64,000 bases of DNA from Terriglobales bacterium (lineage in GTDB: Bacteria; Acidobacteriota; Terriglobia; Terriglobales; Acidobacteriaceae). The notes under the pieces were generated by a model that searched no databases, was not told the DNA's origin, and worked only from the letters and a program-made list of their open reading frames with translations. The stretch covers positions 1 to 64,000 of the forward strand of contig DASSIZ010000117.1 in assembly GCA_035691485.1 (NCBI GenBank). The letters run 5' to 3'. Positions within the stretch are counted from its first letter, which is position 1. Each line of letters opens with the position of its first letter. The translations under genes were made by a program, and so were the position numbers. Below are positions 50,551 through 60,612 of the stretch, in pieces.

Positions 50551-51801
50551 TCAGAGCGAGCTCATATTGGCGAGGAACTGGCCGTTGCTCTGGGTCTTGC
50601 TGAGCTTGTCAATGAGAAGCTCCATCGCCTCCACCGGTGACAACGGGTTCAGCACCTTGCGCAGCACCCAGATACGCGCCAAATCTTCCTTGGGAATCAG
50701 CAGCTCTTCCTTGCGGGTGCCGGAGCGTTGGATGTCGATGGCCGGGAAGGTTCGCTTGTCCACCAGCTTGCGGTCGAGAATGATTTCGCAGTTGCCGGTG
50801 CCCTTGAACTCTTCGAAGATCACATCGTCCATGCGCGATCCGGTATCGACCAGCGCGGTGGCGATGATGGTGAGCGAACCGCCCTCTTCGATGTTGCGGG
50901 CGGCGCCAAAGAAGCGCTTCGGACGCTGCAAGGCGTTGGAGTCCACGCCGCCGGAAAGGACCTTGCCGGAAGGCGGAACGATGGTGTTGTAGGCGCGGGC
51001 CAGACGGGTGATGGAGTCGAGCAGGATGACGTCGTCGCGCTTGTGCTCGACCAGGCGCTTGGCCTTTTCGATCACCATCTCGGTGACCTGCACGTGGCGG
51101 GCGGCGGGCTCGTCAAAGGTGGAGCTGATCACCTCGCCCTTAACGGAGCGCTGCATGTCGGTGACTTCTTCCGGGCGCTCGTCGATGAGCAGGACGATCA
51201 GAACGATTTCCGGATGATTGGTGGTGATGCTGTTGGCGACGTTCTGCAACAGCATGGTCTTGCCGGTGCGCGGCGGAGAAACAATCAGGCCGCGTTGTCC
51301 TTTGCCCAGTGGTGTCAACAGATCCATGACGCGGGCGGAGATGTTGTCCTTGACCGTCTCCAGCTTGACGCGCTCCTGGGGATACAGCGGGGTCAAGTTG
51401 TCGAACAGGATCTTGTTGCGCGCTTCCTCGGGCGACTCGAAGTTGACCGCCTCGATTTTTACCAGCGCGAAATACTTTTCGCCTTCATGCGGAGGGCGGA
51501 CCTGGCCAGAGATGGTGTCGCCGGTTTTGAGATCGAATTTCCTGATCTGCGAGGGAGAGACGTAAATATCGTCCGGGCCGGGCAAATAGTTGTAGTCCGG
51601 AGAACGCAGGAAGCCGTAGCCATCGGGCAGGATTTCCAGCACACCTTCGGCGAAGATGTGTCCTTCTTTTTCGCTCTGCGCCTGCAGGATTTTGAAGATG
51701 AGGTCCTGCTTGCGGAGCCCGGAGGCTCCCGGCAAGTCGAGCGTCCGAGCAATGCGGGTAAGCTCGGTAATGTTTTTTTCTTTTAGTTCAGCGATGGTCA
51801 T
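50551..51801 (-). CDS. rho: Transcription termination factor Rho
   Basis: 416 residues from ATG 51801 ([10 protein letters not shown]), with AGGTG upstream. The N-terminal helical Rho_N region and the OSB RNA-binding domain ([22 protein letters not shown]) are followed by the ATPase core: Walker [12 protein letters not shown] (about 175-185), Walker [18 protein letters not shown] and R loops [27 protein letters not shown]. Hexameric RNA-dependent ATPase that ends transcripts. No N-terminal insertion, so a compact Rho. The Walker A has Arg-Thr where E. coli has Lys-Ala, as in many other phyla. Confidence 0.97.
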   Translation of the reverse strand: MTIAELKEKNITELTRIARTLDLPGASGLRKQDLIFKILQAQSEKEGHIFAEGVLEILPDGYGFLRSPDYNYLPGPDDIYVSPSQIRKFDLKTGDTISGQVRPPHEGEKYFALVKIEAVNFESPEEARNKILFDNLTPLYPQERVKLETVKDNISARVMDLLTPLGKGQRGLIVSPPRTGKTMLLQNVANSITTNHPEIVLIVLLIDERPEEVTDMQRSVKGEVISSTFDEPAARHVQVTEMVIEKAKRLVEHKRDDVILLDSITRLARAYNTIVPPSGKVLSGGVDSNALQRPKRFFGAARNIEEGGSLTIIATALVDTGSRMDDVIFEEFKGTGNCEIILDRKLVDKRTFPAIDIQRSGTRKEELLIPKEDLARIWVLRKVLNPLSPVEAMELLIDKLSKTQSNGQFLANMSSL

Positions 51802-51878
51802 ATTCACCTACGGAGAGATGTTCAAGGGGGGTCAGAAGACGTGCTGCGCGCAACGAAGAGGCGCGCTGGGAAGCTGTA

Positions 51879-52097
51879 TTATGCAGCCCGACGCTGCGCC
51901 TCTGCAACTTTTTCCGGTTCCGCCAGGACTTGCGCCCGGTCAGCCACCCCGATCCGCTCCAATACCTCGTTCATGGTTTCCTGAATGCGGGTATTGGGCC
52001 GGTGAAATCGGCGCGTGGCCTTGGAGGCAAGCTGGCAAAGCATATACCGGTTCCGGAGCGTGTGTAAAGCGTCGAAAACCAGATTAGAGCGTTGCAT
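51879..52097 (-). CDS. Small helical protein, possible RNA polymerase omega subunit
   Basis: 72 residues from ATG 52097, with GGAG upstream. The sequence FDALHTLRNRYMLCQLASKATRRFHRP resembles the omega pattern NR-x-L-x(3)-A-x-(K/R)A near its start, and TRIQETMNEVL follows. Size and position (first gene upstream of rho) suit a core transcription gene, but the omega match is only partial. If not RpoZ, it is a conserved-looking basic protein of unknown role. Confidence 0.45.
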   Translation of the reverse strand: MQRSNLVFDALHTLRNRYMLCQLASKATRRFHRPNTRIQETMNEVLERIGVADRAQVLAEPEKVAEAQRRAA

Positions 52098-52439
52098 CCT
52101 ATAATCTCCTGTACCGTCAGACCCGCGGCGGAACCATGAGTTCCGGTTCCAAACTGCCAACCTCGTAAATTTTGGGGAGGTGGGATGAGTGTGGCGGATC
52201 TACTACCGTAACTTGTAGATGCCGAACAGGCCTCCAAAGTTGCTCATTTTTTAGCGGGCCCGGTGGTTGGATGAGCCAGACTAGCAGGGGGAACCTCCGG
52301 GACGAAGAAATATTTGCCAGGATGCGGCAAGTTGACGGTTAACAGCCCTGGCAGGCTGGTGATCGGCGCAGGGGCCGAGGGTCGAAGCCCATTTTTTGCG
52401 GGCCAAAGGCCCAGGACATAGTGGGAACCTTAGCGCCGG
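52098..52439. other. Intergenic region with a spaced direct repeat
   Basis: 342 bases without a gene. CATTTTTTAGCGGGCC (52245-52260) recurs as CATTTTTTGCGGGCC (52390-52404), 145 bases apart. AGCGCCGG / CCGGCGCT (52432-52456) spans the rocD stop and may be a weak terminator without a T run. Confidence 0.4.
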
Positions 52440-53657
52440 TCACATCGGCCGGCGCTCAATCACCTTTTGAAGACGCGGGAAAGCCCAGTCGATCTGGTCA
52501 CGGGTGATGACCAGCGGCGGGGCCAAACGGATGACCTTTTCGTGCGTCTCCTTGCACAGGATTCCCTGCTCCTTCAGGGCCTCGCAATAGGGACGCGCCG
52601 GGCCGAGGAGTTCAATGGCGATCCAAAGGCCGCGGCCGCGGATTTCGCGGATCTCAGGCTTGCTGAGGGTGCGCAGGCGATCGAGGAAGTAAGCTCCGAG
52701 TTCGGCCGAGTTACGCACCATGTTTTCTTCCGCGAGCACCCGCAGCGCAGTACGTGCGACGGCACAGGCCAGCGGGTTTCCGCCGAAGGTGGAACCATGG
52801 TCGCCGGGACGGAAGACGCCGAGCACTTCTTTCGACGCCAGCACGGCGGATACGGGATAGAAGCCGCCGGCGAGCGCCTTGCCGATGATCAGCACGTCGG
52901 GAGTGACGCGCTCGTGCATGCAGGCGAACAGTTTGCCGGTGCGGCCGAGGCCGGACTGGATCTCGTCGCATATCAGCAGCACCTGGTTGAGCCGGCAGAC
53001 ACGGGCGGCGTCGCGCAGAAAACCGTCGGCGGGAATGATGATGCCCGCTTCACCCTGGATGGGCTCCACCAGGAAGGCGCAGGTGTTCGGGGTGATGGCC
53101 GCCTGCAGCGCGGCGGCGTCGCCGAACGGTATGACTTTGAAGCCGGGCGTGAACGGACCGAAGCCGTGGCGATACTGCTCGTCGGTGGAGAAGCTGACTA
53201 CGGTGGTGGTGCGGCCATGAAAATTGTTGGCGCAGACGATGATGTCTGCCTGGCCGTCGGGAATACCTTTCACGGTATAGCCCCACTTGCGGGCGGCCTT
53301 GATAGCGGTCTCGACCGCCTCGGCGCCGGTGTTCATGGGCAGTGCCATGTCATAGCCGGTAAGTTCGTGGAGTTCCTTGAGTAGTAACGGGAGCTGGTCA
53401 TTGCGGAAGGCGCGCGAGGTGAGGGTGACGCGGTGGGCCTGGTCGATGAGCGTTTCCAGGATCCGCGGGTGGCAATGTCCCTGGTTGACCGCGGAATACG
53501 ATGCCAGGCAGTCGAGGTACCTCCTGCCTTCGGTGTCATAAACCCAGACCCCTTGCCCGCGATGAATGACGACATCCAGGGGGTGATAGTTGTGGGCGCC
53601 GTACTGCTCTTCGAGAGCGATAAATTCGTCGCTTTTACTGAGTTCTGCCGTTAACAT
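52440..53657 (-). CDS. rocD: Ornithine aminotransferase
   Basis: 405 residues. Class-III aminotransferase: [54 protein letters not shown], and the PLP lysine in IIGKALAGG (Lys260), then [17 protein letters not shown]. The [15 protein letters not shown] and [10 protein letters not shown] blocks are typical of ornithine delta-aminotransferase rather than ArgD. It converts ornithine plus 2-oxoglutarate to glutamate semialdehyde plus glutamate. Last gene of a COG2403-argF-rocD operon. Confidence 0.92.
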   Translation of the reverse strand: MLTAELSKSDEFIALEEQYGAHNYHPLDVVIHRGQGVWVYDTEGRRYLDCLASYSAVNQGHCHPRILETLIDQAHRVTLTSRAFRNDQLPLLLKELHELTGYDMALPMNTGAEAVETAIKAARKWGYTVKGIPDGQADIIVCANNFHGRTTTVVSFSTDEQYRHGFGPFTPGFKVIPFGDAAALQAAITPNTCAFLVEPIQGEAGIIIPADGFLRDAARVCRLNQVLLICDEIQSGLGRTGKLFACMHERVTPDVLIIGKALAGGFYPVSAVLASKEVLGVFRPGDHGSTFGGNPLACAVARTALRVLAEENMVRNSAELGAYFLDRLRTLSKPEIREIRGRGLWIAIELLGPARPYCEALKEQGILCKETHEKVIRLAPPLVITRDQIDWAFPRLQKVIERRPM

Positions 53658-53681
53658 TTTTCCTCCCTCTGGACTTAGGGG

Positions 53682-54677
53682 CTAGCCCCTTTCCGCCAGC
53701 TCCAACTCTTGAACAGGTTGCCCACGCACCACTCTCCTGGGACGCAAAACCACCTCCCCTTTCATGAGCTCGTACAGGATCGCCTTCTGCGCGTGGAGGC
53801 GATTTTCCGCTTGCTGAAAAACTGCGGATTGAGCGCAGTCGATGACCTCGTCGGTGACCTCTTCACCGCGGTGAGCGGGGAGGCAGTGCATGAAGATGGC
53901 ATCGCGCTTGGCGTTGCTGAAAAGCCGGGCGTCGACCTGGAAGGGATGGAAAGCGCGAGCCCGTTTTTCGGCTTCGTTTTCCTGCCCCATGCTGGTCCAG
54001 ACATCGGTGTAGACGACATCGGCATCGAACGCGGCTTCGACGGGGTCGTTGGTCAAGGTGATGATGGCGCCGGTCTGCAGGCTGCGTTCACGCGCCCAAT
54101 GCACCGCCTGCGGGTTGGGTTCGTAACCGTCAGGGGTTGAGATCCAGACGTTCGCGCCCAGTTGTGCTCCGGCGAACATCAGGGAATGCGCCACGTTGTT
54201 GCCGTCGCCCAGGAATGCAACCTTCAGTCCCGCAATGTGTCCCTTACGTTCTTCGATCGTCAGGAAGTCGGCCATGGCCTGGCAGGGATGGCTGAAATCG
54301 GTCAGGCCGTTGATGACGGGAATGGAAGCGTACTCGGCCAAACGCTCGACGATGTCGTGGGCAAAGGTGCGGATCATGATCGCCTGCACCATGCGCTCCA
54401 GGTTCTTGGCCACGTCGTACACGGACTCGCGCTTGCCGAGGCTGATTTCGGCGGGGGAAAGATAAAGCGAGAAGCCGCCGAGCTGCTGGATGCCGACGTC
54501 GAAAGTAACCCGAGTGCGGAGGGAGGGCTTCTCGAAAATCATGGCCAGCGTCTTGCCCTTGAGCGAATCCGCGTAAGTGCTCGGGCTGGCCTTGATATCG
54601 GCGGCCAAGTCGAGAAGTTCGCGGATTCGGAAGGGCGAAAAGTCGCGGATGGAAAGGAAATCATTACGGTGATCCAT
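53682..54677 (-). CDS. argF: Ornithine carbamoyltransferase
   Basis: 331 residues. Carbamoyl-phosphate site SLRTR (52-56); HPCQ at 130-133; FLGDGNNVAHSL; ornithine site DVWTSMGQE; MHCLPAHRGEE near the C terminus. Interconverts ornithine plus carbamoyl phosphate and citrulline. It starts 43 bases after the COG2403 gene and is followed 24 bases later by rocD. The direction could be anabolic (arginine synthesis) or catabolic. The rocD neighbour hints at ornithine breakdown. Confidence 0.94.
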   Translation of the reverse strand: MDHRNDFLSIRDFSPFRIRELLDLAADIKASPSTYADSLKGKTLAMIFEKPSLRTRVTFDVGIQQLGGFSLYLSPAEISLGKRESVYDVAKNLERMVQAIMIRTFAHDIVERLAEYASIPVINGLTDFSHPCQAMADFLTIEERKGHIAGLKVAFLGDGNNVAHSLMFAGAQLGANVWISTPDGYEPNPQAVHWARERSLQTGAIITLTNDPVEAAFDADVVYTDVWTSMGQENEAEKRARAFHPFQVDARLFSNAKRDAIFMHCLPAHRGEEVTDEVIDCAQSAVFQQAENRLHAQKAILYELMKGEVVLRPRRVVRGQPVQELELAERG

Positions 54678-54720
54678 GACGTTGCCTCGTTCCAGCTTTC
54701 AGTTTCTTGATCCAATACGT

Positions 54721-56067
54721 TCAGTCCGCGAACACGGCCGAGTGCTTCACCTGGTGTTGGGTGGTGAAGTCGGACAGCAGGTCCGCCAGGTTCGGTTTGG
54801 TCAGTTCTTCAACTTCATATCCGACACGCACGCAGGGCTTGTTCAGTTGCAGAATTCGCCCCAGGTCGACCGGGGTGGCCAGGACCACCAGGTCGCAGGG
54901 CGTGCGGTTGATCGTGTCCTGCAATTCCTGCCGCTGGTTTTGGCTGTATCCCATGGCCGGCAGCAGGTCACGCAGATGCAGATATTTTTCAAATGTCTGG
55001 CGGATGGAGCCGACGGCATGGGGACGCGGATCGACGCGCGAAGCTGCCCAGTACTGGGCCGTTGCGACCACGCCGGCGCCGTAAGGCATCTCGCCGTGGG
55101 TAAGCGTGGGACCGTCCTCGACCACCAGCACGTGTTTCCCCTTGATCAATTCGGGATTCTCCACCGTGACGCGGCAAGCGGCCTCAATCACCGTCGCCTT
55201 GGGGTTCGCGGCGGTGATGTTGTTGCGGACGATGTCCACGTTTGCCGCCGCGGCGGTGTTGACCTTGTTAATGACAATGACGTCGGCGCGACGGAAGTTG
55301 ACTTCGCCGGGGAAGTAGCTCACTTCGTGGCCGGCACGATGCGGATCGGCAACCACAATCTCCAGATCGGAATGGAAAAACGGGGTGTCGTTATTGCCGC
55401 CATCCCAGAGAACGAGGTCGGCTTCCTTTTCGGCGCGGCGGAGAATGGCTTCGTAGTCCACGCCCGCGTAAACGACGGTGCCGTTGACGAGGTGCGGTTC
55501 GTACTCCTCACGCTCTTCGATGGTGCACTGGTGGCGCTGCAGGTCCTCCAGCGTGGCGAAGCGCTGCACCGCCTGGCGCGCGAGATCACCGTAGGGCATG
55601 GGATGGCGGACGACCACAGGGTTCCACCCGAGGTTGCGGAGTTCGGCCAGGACGCGGCGCGCGACGGGACTCTTGCCGCATCCAGTGCGCACGGCGCAGA
55701 TGGAGATCACCGGCACGTTGGCTTTCAGCTCGGTGTGGCGTCCGCCGGCCAGCCAGAAATCAGCCCCTGCCGCCAGCGCCCGGGAAGCGACATGCATGAG
55801 GTTGGCGTGCGAAATGTCACTGTAGGAAAAGACCACCACATCGACGGCGCGATCGGCGACGAGCGATTCAAACTCCTTCTCCGCGACGATGGGAATGCCG
55901 TCGGGATAGAGCGGGCCGGCCAGTTCCGCCGGATAACGGCGCCCGTCGATGTCGGGAATCTGGGTGGCGGTGAATGCGACCACCTCGAACTCGGGATTGT
56001 TGCGAAACAAAGTGTTGAAATCGTGGAAATCGCGGCCGGCTGCGCCGAGGATGACAACGCGTTTCAT
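54721..56067 (-). CDS. COG2403 GTPase-like protein (cyclic 2,3-diphosphoglycerate synthetase family)
   Basis: 448 residues. An N-terminal Rossmann-like domain (VVILGAAGRDFHDF) leads to a P-loop, AVRTGCGKS (125-133). Then VLWDGGNNDTPFF and VIVINKVNTA (an NKxD-like guanine or adenine site), and EDGPTLTHGEMPYGAGVVA. Archaeal members make cyclic 2,3-diphosphoglycerate as a thermoprotectant, an unlikely job here. Leading an operon with argF and rocD suggests a role tied to carbamoyl phosphate or ornithine. No signal peptide, full length. Function in bacteria unproven. Confidence 0.82.
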   Translation of the reverse strand: MKRVVILGAAGRDFHDFNTLFRNNPEFEVVAFTATQIPDIDGRRYPAELAGPLYPDGIPIVAEKEFESLVADRAVDVVVFSYSDISHANLMHVASRALAAGADFWLAGGRHTELKANVPVISICAVRTGCGKSPVARRVLAELRNLGWNPVVVRHPMPYGDLARQAVQRFATLEDLQRHQCTIEEREEYEPHLVNGTVVYAGVDYEAILRRAEKEADLVLWDGGNNDTPFFHSDLEIVVADPHRAGHEVSYFPGEVNFRRADVIVINKVNTAAAANVDIVRNNITAANPKATVIEAACRVTVENPELIKGKHVLVVEDGPTLTHGEMPYGAGVVATAQYWAASRVDPRPHAVGSIRQTFEKYLHLRDLLPAMGYSQNQRQELQDTINRTPCDLVVLATPVDLGRILQLNKPCVRVGYEVEELTKPNLADLLSDFTTQHQVKHSAVFAD

Positions 56068-56283
56068 GGTTCCTCCCAGGCTAACCTTCAGTGTTGGACT
56101 GGACGGGACATCCGCGAAGTGAGGCGCGTCACAGCGAGGGGTAGCCTGGTCCCAAAATGGGTTGTGTCGCAGAACGATATGAATATTTATCCAGAACTTG
56201 GAATGAAAAGTTCGCGGTTGCCGGGGGGAAATCGGAATTAAGGAGCGGATTCAAGAAGCCGAGCAACTGGCCGCCGGGTCCGC

Positions 56284-57105
56284 CTACGCCGCGAGCATGG
56301 CGGTGATGTCCTGGTATTTGACCGCTTCCTCGGCGAAGGTAAAGGTGCCATGCTCCCGCATCTCGCGCGCGGCGCGCAGGAAAGCGCCCAGCGCAACCCG
56401 GGAAAGCGCGCTGCCGACGCTCACGCGTTTGACTCCGAGTTCCGACAGTTCTGCCAGGCTCAGCTGCACACCCTGTAATCCCATAATCACGTTGATGGGC
56501 CGGTCGACCGAGCGCGCTACGGTGGCGATGTCTTCCCTGCTTTTCAGGCCAGGCGCGAACAGCACGTCGGCGCCCGCTTCCTGGAAGGCCTGCAGGCGAG
56601 CGATGGTGTCGCGCAGGTCGGGACGGCCGATAATGAAGTTTTCGGCGCGCGCGGTCAGCGTGAACGGGAAAGGCTGCGCATGCGCGACCTCGACCGCGGC
56701 ACGAACCCGGTCCTTCGCAAGCGAGATTTCATACGGTTCGTGTTGCGCTCGCGCAGCAATATCTTCGATCGAACAACCTGCAAGTCCCGTCTTCACGGCC
56801 AGACGAACGGTTTCAGCGACCGCGGAGGGATCGTCCGCGTAGCAGTTTTCCAGATCGGCGCTGACAGGCAGGTCGGTAGCGGCGGCGAGGGCGGCGGCAT
56901 GGGCAATCATGGTATCGCGGTCGATGGCGCCGTCAGGCTTACCCAGGGAAAATGCAAAACCGGCGCTGGTGGTGGCTAGCGCCTCGAATCCCAGCATTTG
57001 CAGCAGACGCGCACTGCCTACGTCCCAGGGATTGGGAATGATGAAAGCCCGGTCGCGGTGGTGCAAGTCGCGAAACAAATTTCCTTTTTCTGCTGGCGTG
57101 CGCAT
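56284..57105 (-). CDS. Isocitrate lyase/PEP-mutase family enzyme
   Basis: 273 residues from ATG 57105; the longer frame upstream crosses a palindromic repeat and is rejected. Family motifs: FIIPNPWDVGSARLLQMLGFEALATTSAGFA, DLENCYAD (metal site), GCSIEDI, LTARAENF and ADVLFAPGLKS. Members cleave or mutate C-C or C-P bonds beside a carboxylate (2-methylisocitrate lyase, oxaloacetate hydrolase, PEP mutase). The short GLQGVQLSLAEL C-terminal type is usually of undefined specificity. Confidence 0.87.
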   Translation of the reverse strand: MRTPAEKGNLFRDLHHRDRAFIIPNPWDVGSARLLQMLGFEALATTSAGFAFSLGKPDGAIDRDTMIAHAAALAAATDLPVSADLENCYADDPSAVAETVRLAVKTGLAGCSIEDIAARAQHEPYEISLAKDRVRAAVEVAHAQPFPFTLTARAENFIIGRPDLRDTIARLQAFQEAGADVLFAPGLKSREDIATVARSVDRPINVIMGLQGVQLSLAELSELGVKRVSVGSALSRVALGAFLRAAREMREHGTFTFAEEAVKYQDITAMLAA

Positions 57106-57151
57106 AGGGGTTAGATTGTGGAAGCGAGGAAATGATTCCGCCAGAACGAAA

Positions 57152-57175
57152 TGGCACGGCGGTTGAGCCGTGCCA
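57152..57175. repeat. Solo copy of the GGCACGGC palindrome
   Basis: TGGCACGGC-GGTTGA-GCCGTGCCA, a 9-bp stem identical in its core to the tandem elements at 2551-2694. It lies just past the ferredoxin reductase stop. Confidence 0.8.
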
Positions 57176-57201
57176 CTCCGATCATGATTTTGCAAAGCGG
57201 G

Positions 57202-58557
57202 CTAGTCGGCCCCGGCCATGGCGGGCGTGTTAGTCGAGTTCTTTTCACGCGTGATCGCCCGCAGCATGGAAGTATCGTCGGAATACTTGAAATAGGTAAG
57301 GTTCCGCGCTTGCGCTTCTTTCTCTTCTGCCTTGCCCAGCAGCGCCAGTTCGGCTTTATTCACCAGCTGGATACCACGCGCCCGCAGCGTGCTCTCGATT
57401 GTTTCCACCGCCGCCCCACGCTTATCCTGCTTCCCTTCCAGGTACTGGAGGACGTGCGTGGCCCCCACCTCGGCGTCATGGCGCGCGATGCCAACCAGGC
57501 CATCGCTGGCGCGGCGGGCCCAGCCGACCACGAAGTGGCCGTCCATCTCGGCGCCGGTGACGGGATCTGCCACCTGGTATAGCGAACGCTCGTCGCCCTC
57601 TTTTGGCTTGGTGCTGTAGCCCTCCGGGCCCATGGGCAGCCCGAGGTTGGGATCATGCACGTCGCCAATGGCGAAGATCATGGTGTCGAGGTCGAGCTCG
57701 GCAGTCTGGTCGGTGGCTTTGGCGGCGGTGCCTTCGCCTTTTTTCACCAGGTTGTTCTCGGTGACGATCAGCTTGCAGATGCGGCCGTCAGGGCCTTTCA
57801 CGATCTCCTTCGGCGAGCACAGGAAACGGAACTTCATCACCGGTGTGGTCTGCGGGTCGGTCTTCTTGAGGACGGTGAAAATCTCATCCGCCTTGCTGAT
57901 GTCCTGGCCGACGCTGGCGACCTTGGCGGCGACCCGCTGCAGTTCCGCTTTCAGAAGCTCGCGATCAAGATTCGCTTCGAGGTACTTGATCTCTTTCTCA
58001 TCGAACTTGGCTTCGAAGGGACCGCGGCGGGCGACGATGGTCAATTCTTCCGTCTTGCGGTCAGGGCAATCGAGCAGCACCCAGCGGGCGATGTCCACCA
58101 TGACGTTGCCCATGCCGACGATGGCAATCTTCTTGCCGATGGAGAAATCCTGTCTGGCGAACGGCGGCAGCTGGTTGTAGAAGTAAACGAAATCTTTGGC
58201 GGAATAGACGCCCTTGGCGTCCTCGCCGGGGAGGCCGAGTTTCTTGGTCCCCTGGGCGCCGACGGAAAAGACGATGGCGTCAGGGTTGAAGGCGCGGAGA
58301 TCGTCGACGGTGATCTTCTGGGTTGCGCCCACCGGCGCGTGGCCGAAGTAATGCACGTTGGGCAGCGACAGGACTTTGGCGAACTGCTTGCGCAGGCCGC
58401 TTTTCATCTTGTCTTTCACCAGGTAAATTCCATACTCGGCCAGGCCACCGTGCTTGATGTCGCGATTAAAGATGACCACCTGGTGGCCGGCGAGGGCGAT
58501 TTTCTGCGCGGCGAACATGCCGGCGGGTCCCGCCCCAACGACAAAAACGGTCTTCAT
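57202..58557 (-). CDS. Ferredoxin--NADP+ reductase-type FAD oxidoreductase
   Basis: 451 residues from ATG 58557, with AGGAGG about 10 bases upstream. The N-terminal FAD motif is VVGAGPAGMFAA; the second dinucleotide motif AIVGMGNVMVDIARW binds NADP(H). GGLAEYGIYLVKDKMKSGL and FAIGDVHDPNLG complete the adrenodoxin-reductase/FprA-like pattern. Transfers electrons between NADPH and ferredoxin. No partner ferredoxin is adjacent. Confidence 0.88.
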   Translation of the reverse strand: MKTVFVVGAGPAGMFAAQKIALAGHQVVIFNRDIKHGGLAEYGIYLVKDKMKSGLRKQFAKVLSLPNVHYFGHAPVGATQKITVDDLRAFNPDAIVFSVGAQGTKKLGLPGEDAKGVYSAKDFVYFYNQLPPFARQDFSIGKKIAIVGMGNVMVDIARWVLLDCPDRKTEELTIVARRGPFEAKFDEKEIKYLEANLDRELLKAELQRVAAKVASVGQDISKADEIFTVLKKTDPQTTPVMKFRFLCSPKEIVKGPDGRICKLIVTENNLVKKGEGTAAKATDQTAELDLDTMIFAIGDVHDPNLGLPMGPEGYSTKPKEGDERSLYQVADPVTGAEMDGHFVVGWARRASDGLVGIARHDAEVGATHVLQYLEGKQDKRGAAVETIESTLRARGIQLVNKAELALLGKAEEKEAQARNLTYFKYSDDTSMLRAITREKNSTNTPAMAGAD

Positions 58558-58665
58558 AGTGTGCTGCCTCCTGCCATCGTTGACTGCCACGACAGGGTAG
58601 CTTTCTCACGCACACCCAGACTGTGACGCTGGTCTCATGGGCGTGTGACGTAGGTACATTATGCC

Positions 58666-58720
58666 AGCTTTTAGCTCTTAGCTCCTGGCTCTTAGCTGTT
58701 GGCTCTTGGCTTCTTAGCTA
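58666..58720. repeat. TTAGCTC 7-nt array
   Basis: Seven consecutive 7-nt units from 58671: TTAGCTC, TTAGCTC, CTGGCTC, TTAGCTG, TTGGCTC, TTGGCTT, CTTAGCT. Read on the other strand it resembles the words of the array at 8961-9056. Confidence 0.7.
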
Positions 58721-58725
58721 CCGGT

Positions 58726-58872
58726 CACCACAGAGGCACAGAGGCGCGTAACCGCATTGCTGATTGCAGCGGTCCACGAATAGGCAATCGAAAATGTCTT
58801 TGTTTGGCCGCATCCTGTGTGGCTCGCTGGGATCCTTCGACTCGGGCATGCGCCCTCGCCCAGGATGACAAC
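58726..58872. repeat. Two further short repeat-like sequences
   Basis: The 345-base gap 58558-58902 holds no gene. ACCACAGAGGCACAGAGGCG (58727-58746) and a GATCCTTCGACTC...AGGATGACA element (58831-58869) resemble interspersed intergenic words that I recall from several bacterial phyla. The second is partly self-complementary (ATCCTT / AGGAT). Confidence 0.4.
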
Positions 58873-58902
58873 AACTGAGGGCATGGCAGGCGCGGACTGC
58901 AT

Positions 58903-60450
58903 TTACGCCCAATAAGTGCGGTCGAGGGTGCGATATTGGATGGCTTCGGCGATGTGCTTGGAATCGAGGTGGGGGGCACCTTCCAGATCGGCGATGGTGC
59001 GCCCGACCTTCAGAATTCGGTCGTGAGCGCGGGCGCTGAGTCCCTGCTGGTTGATGGCGCGCTCCAGCAGGCGCTCGCAGTCCGGGGAAAGCTCGCAGAA
59101 CTGGCGGATCTGGCTGGTCTGCATCTGGGCATTGCAAAAGATGCGCGGACGGGCCCCGGCAAAGCGCTGCAATTGAACTTCGCGGGCGCGGACCACGCGC
59201 TCGCGAATGTGGGCGGAGGTCTCAGGGCTGGCGCCGCCGCGTAGCTCCTTGTAATTCACCGCGGGTACGTCCATATGAATATCAATACGGTCGAGAAGAG
59301 GGCCGCTGATCTTGGCCACGTAGCGCTGGATCATGGGCTGCGTGCAGTGACACTCGCGGGTGCGGTCGTTGAAGTAGCCGCAGGGGCAGGGATTCATGGC
59401 GGCGGCCAGCATGAAGCGCGCGGGGAAGGTCAGCGACATGGAGGCGCGGGCGATGCAGACGGTCCCGTCTTCCAGCGGCTGGCGCATGACTTCGAGCACG
59501 TTGCGCGGGAACTCCGGCAGTTCATCAAGAAAGAGAACGCCGTGATGGGCGAGTGACACCTCGCCGGGGCGCGGCACAACGCCGCCGCCGATCAGGCCGG
59601 CATCGGAGATGGTGTGGTGCGGGGCGCGGAACGGACGCGTTCCGACCAGGCCGGCCCTGGCATCAAGCACCCCGGCGACGCTGTGAATCTTGGTGGTCTC
59701 CAGCGCCTCTTCAAAGGTCAACGGCGGCATGATGGTCGGCATGCGTTTTGCCAGCATCGTCTTGCCGGAGCCGGGTGGCCCGATCATCAGGATGTTATGA
59801 CCGCCGGCACAGGAGACCTCGAGCGCGCGCTTGGCAGTGTGCTGCCCGCGAACGTCCTTGAAGTCAACGGTGAACTGCTGGGCCTCGCTGAGCAACGCAC
59901 CGGTGTCCACTTTCATGGGGACGATGCCGTTGCCGCCATTGAGCAGGCTGACAACATCCATCAGCGATGTGACTGGGAACACATTGACGCCGCTCACCAC
60001 TGCGGCTTCACGCGCGTTGATGACAGGAACGACCAGATTGGCGATCTTGCCGCTGCGGGCCGCGACGGCAATAGGAAGAGCGCCGCGGACGCCCCGCACG
60101 CCGCCGTCGAGGGAAAGTTCGCCGACCAGCACGTAATCCGGAACTTGCTTGCGGGCAATGCCGCCGTAGGCTCCCAAGATGCCGAGCGCGATGGGGAGGT
60201 CGTAGCCGGAGCCCTCCTTCTTTATGTCGGCGGGAGCGAGGTTGACGGTGATGTCGGTGGGCGGGATGTCGTAGCCGCAGTTGCGCAGGGCGGCGCGGAT
60301 ACGTTCGCGGCTTTCGCGGACCGCGGCGTCGGGCAGGCCGACGGTCATGAAGTGATCTTCGTTGCGGCGAATACCGGAGACGTCCACCTCCACTTCGATC
60401 ACGGCGGCGTCGATGCCATAAACCGCGGCACTGAGGGTCTTGTAAAGCAT
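58903..60450 (-). CDS. comM: ComM/YifB-type Mg-chelatase-like AAA ATPase
   Basis: 515 residues from ATG 60450 ([13 protein letters not shown]); the longer frame is not conserved-like. The N-terminal S5-like Lon fold covers [35 protein letters not shown]. The AAA core has Walker [28 protein letters not shown] and [16 protein letters not shown]. The C-terminal zinc or Cys segment is [19 protein letters not shown] hexameric helicase promoting branch migration during natural transformation. Presence suggests competence. Confidence 0.94.
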   Translation of the reverse strand: MLYKTLSAAVYGIDAAVIEVEVDVSGIRRNEDHFMTVGLPDAAVRESRERIRAALRNCGYDIPPTDITVNLAPADIKKEGSGYDLPIALGILGAYGGIARKQVPDYVLVGELSLDGGVRGVRGALPIAVAARSGKIANLVVPVINAREAAVVSGVNVFPVTSLMDVVSLLNGGNGIVPMKVDTGALLSEAQQFTVDFKDVRGQHTAKRALEVSCAGGHNILMIGPPGSGKTMLAKRMPTIMPPLTFEEALETTKIHSVAGVLDARAGLVGTRPFRAPHHTISDAGLIGGGVVPRPGEVSLAHHGVLFLDELPEFPRNVLEVMRQPLEDGTVCIARASMSLTFPARFMLAAAMNPCPCGYFNDRTRECHCTQPMIQRYVAKISGPLLDRIDIHMDVPAVNYKELRGGASPETSAHIRERVVRAREVQLQRFAGARPRIFCNAQMQTSQIRQFCELSPDCERLLERAINQQGLSARAHDRILKVGRTIADLEGAPHLDSKHIAEAIQYRTLDRTYWA

Positions 60451-60612
60451 TCCACGGGCTAGTTGCCCAATCTGACAAAAGAACCGCGGAGTATAGCAAA
60501 GGGAGGAACTGAAAAGCGGTGATGTGCCGCCGCTATGGGCCACTCTTTACCCATGCGTGCCCAAAACGGATTTGATAGCTGACGCTATTCTGGACGACGC
60601 CACCGAGCGCCC

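Noticed and set aside
57106-57195. N-terminal extension of the PEP-mutase-family gene
   Set aside because: It would translate the GGCACGGC palindrome; the family starts near MRTPAEKG.
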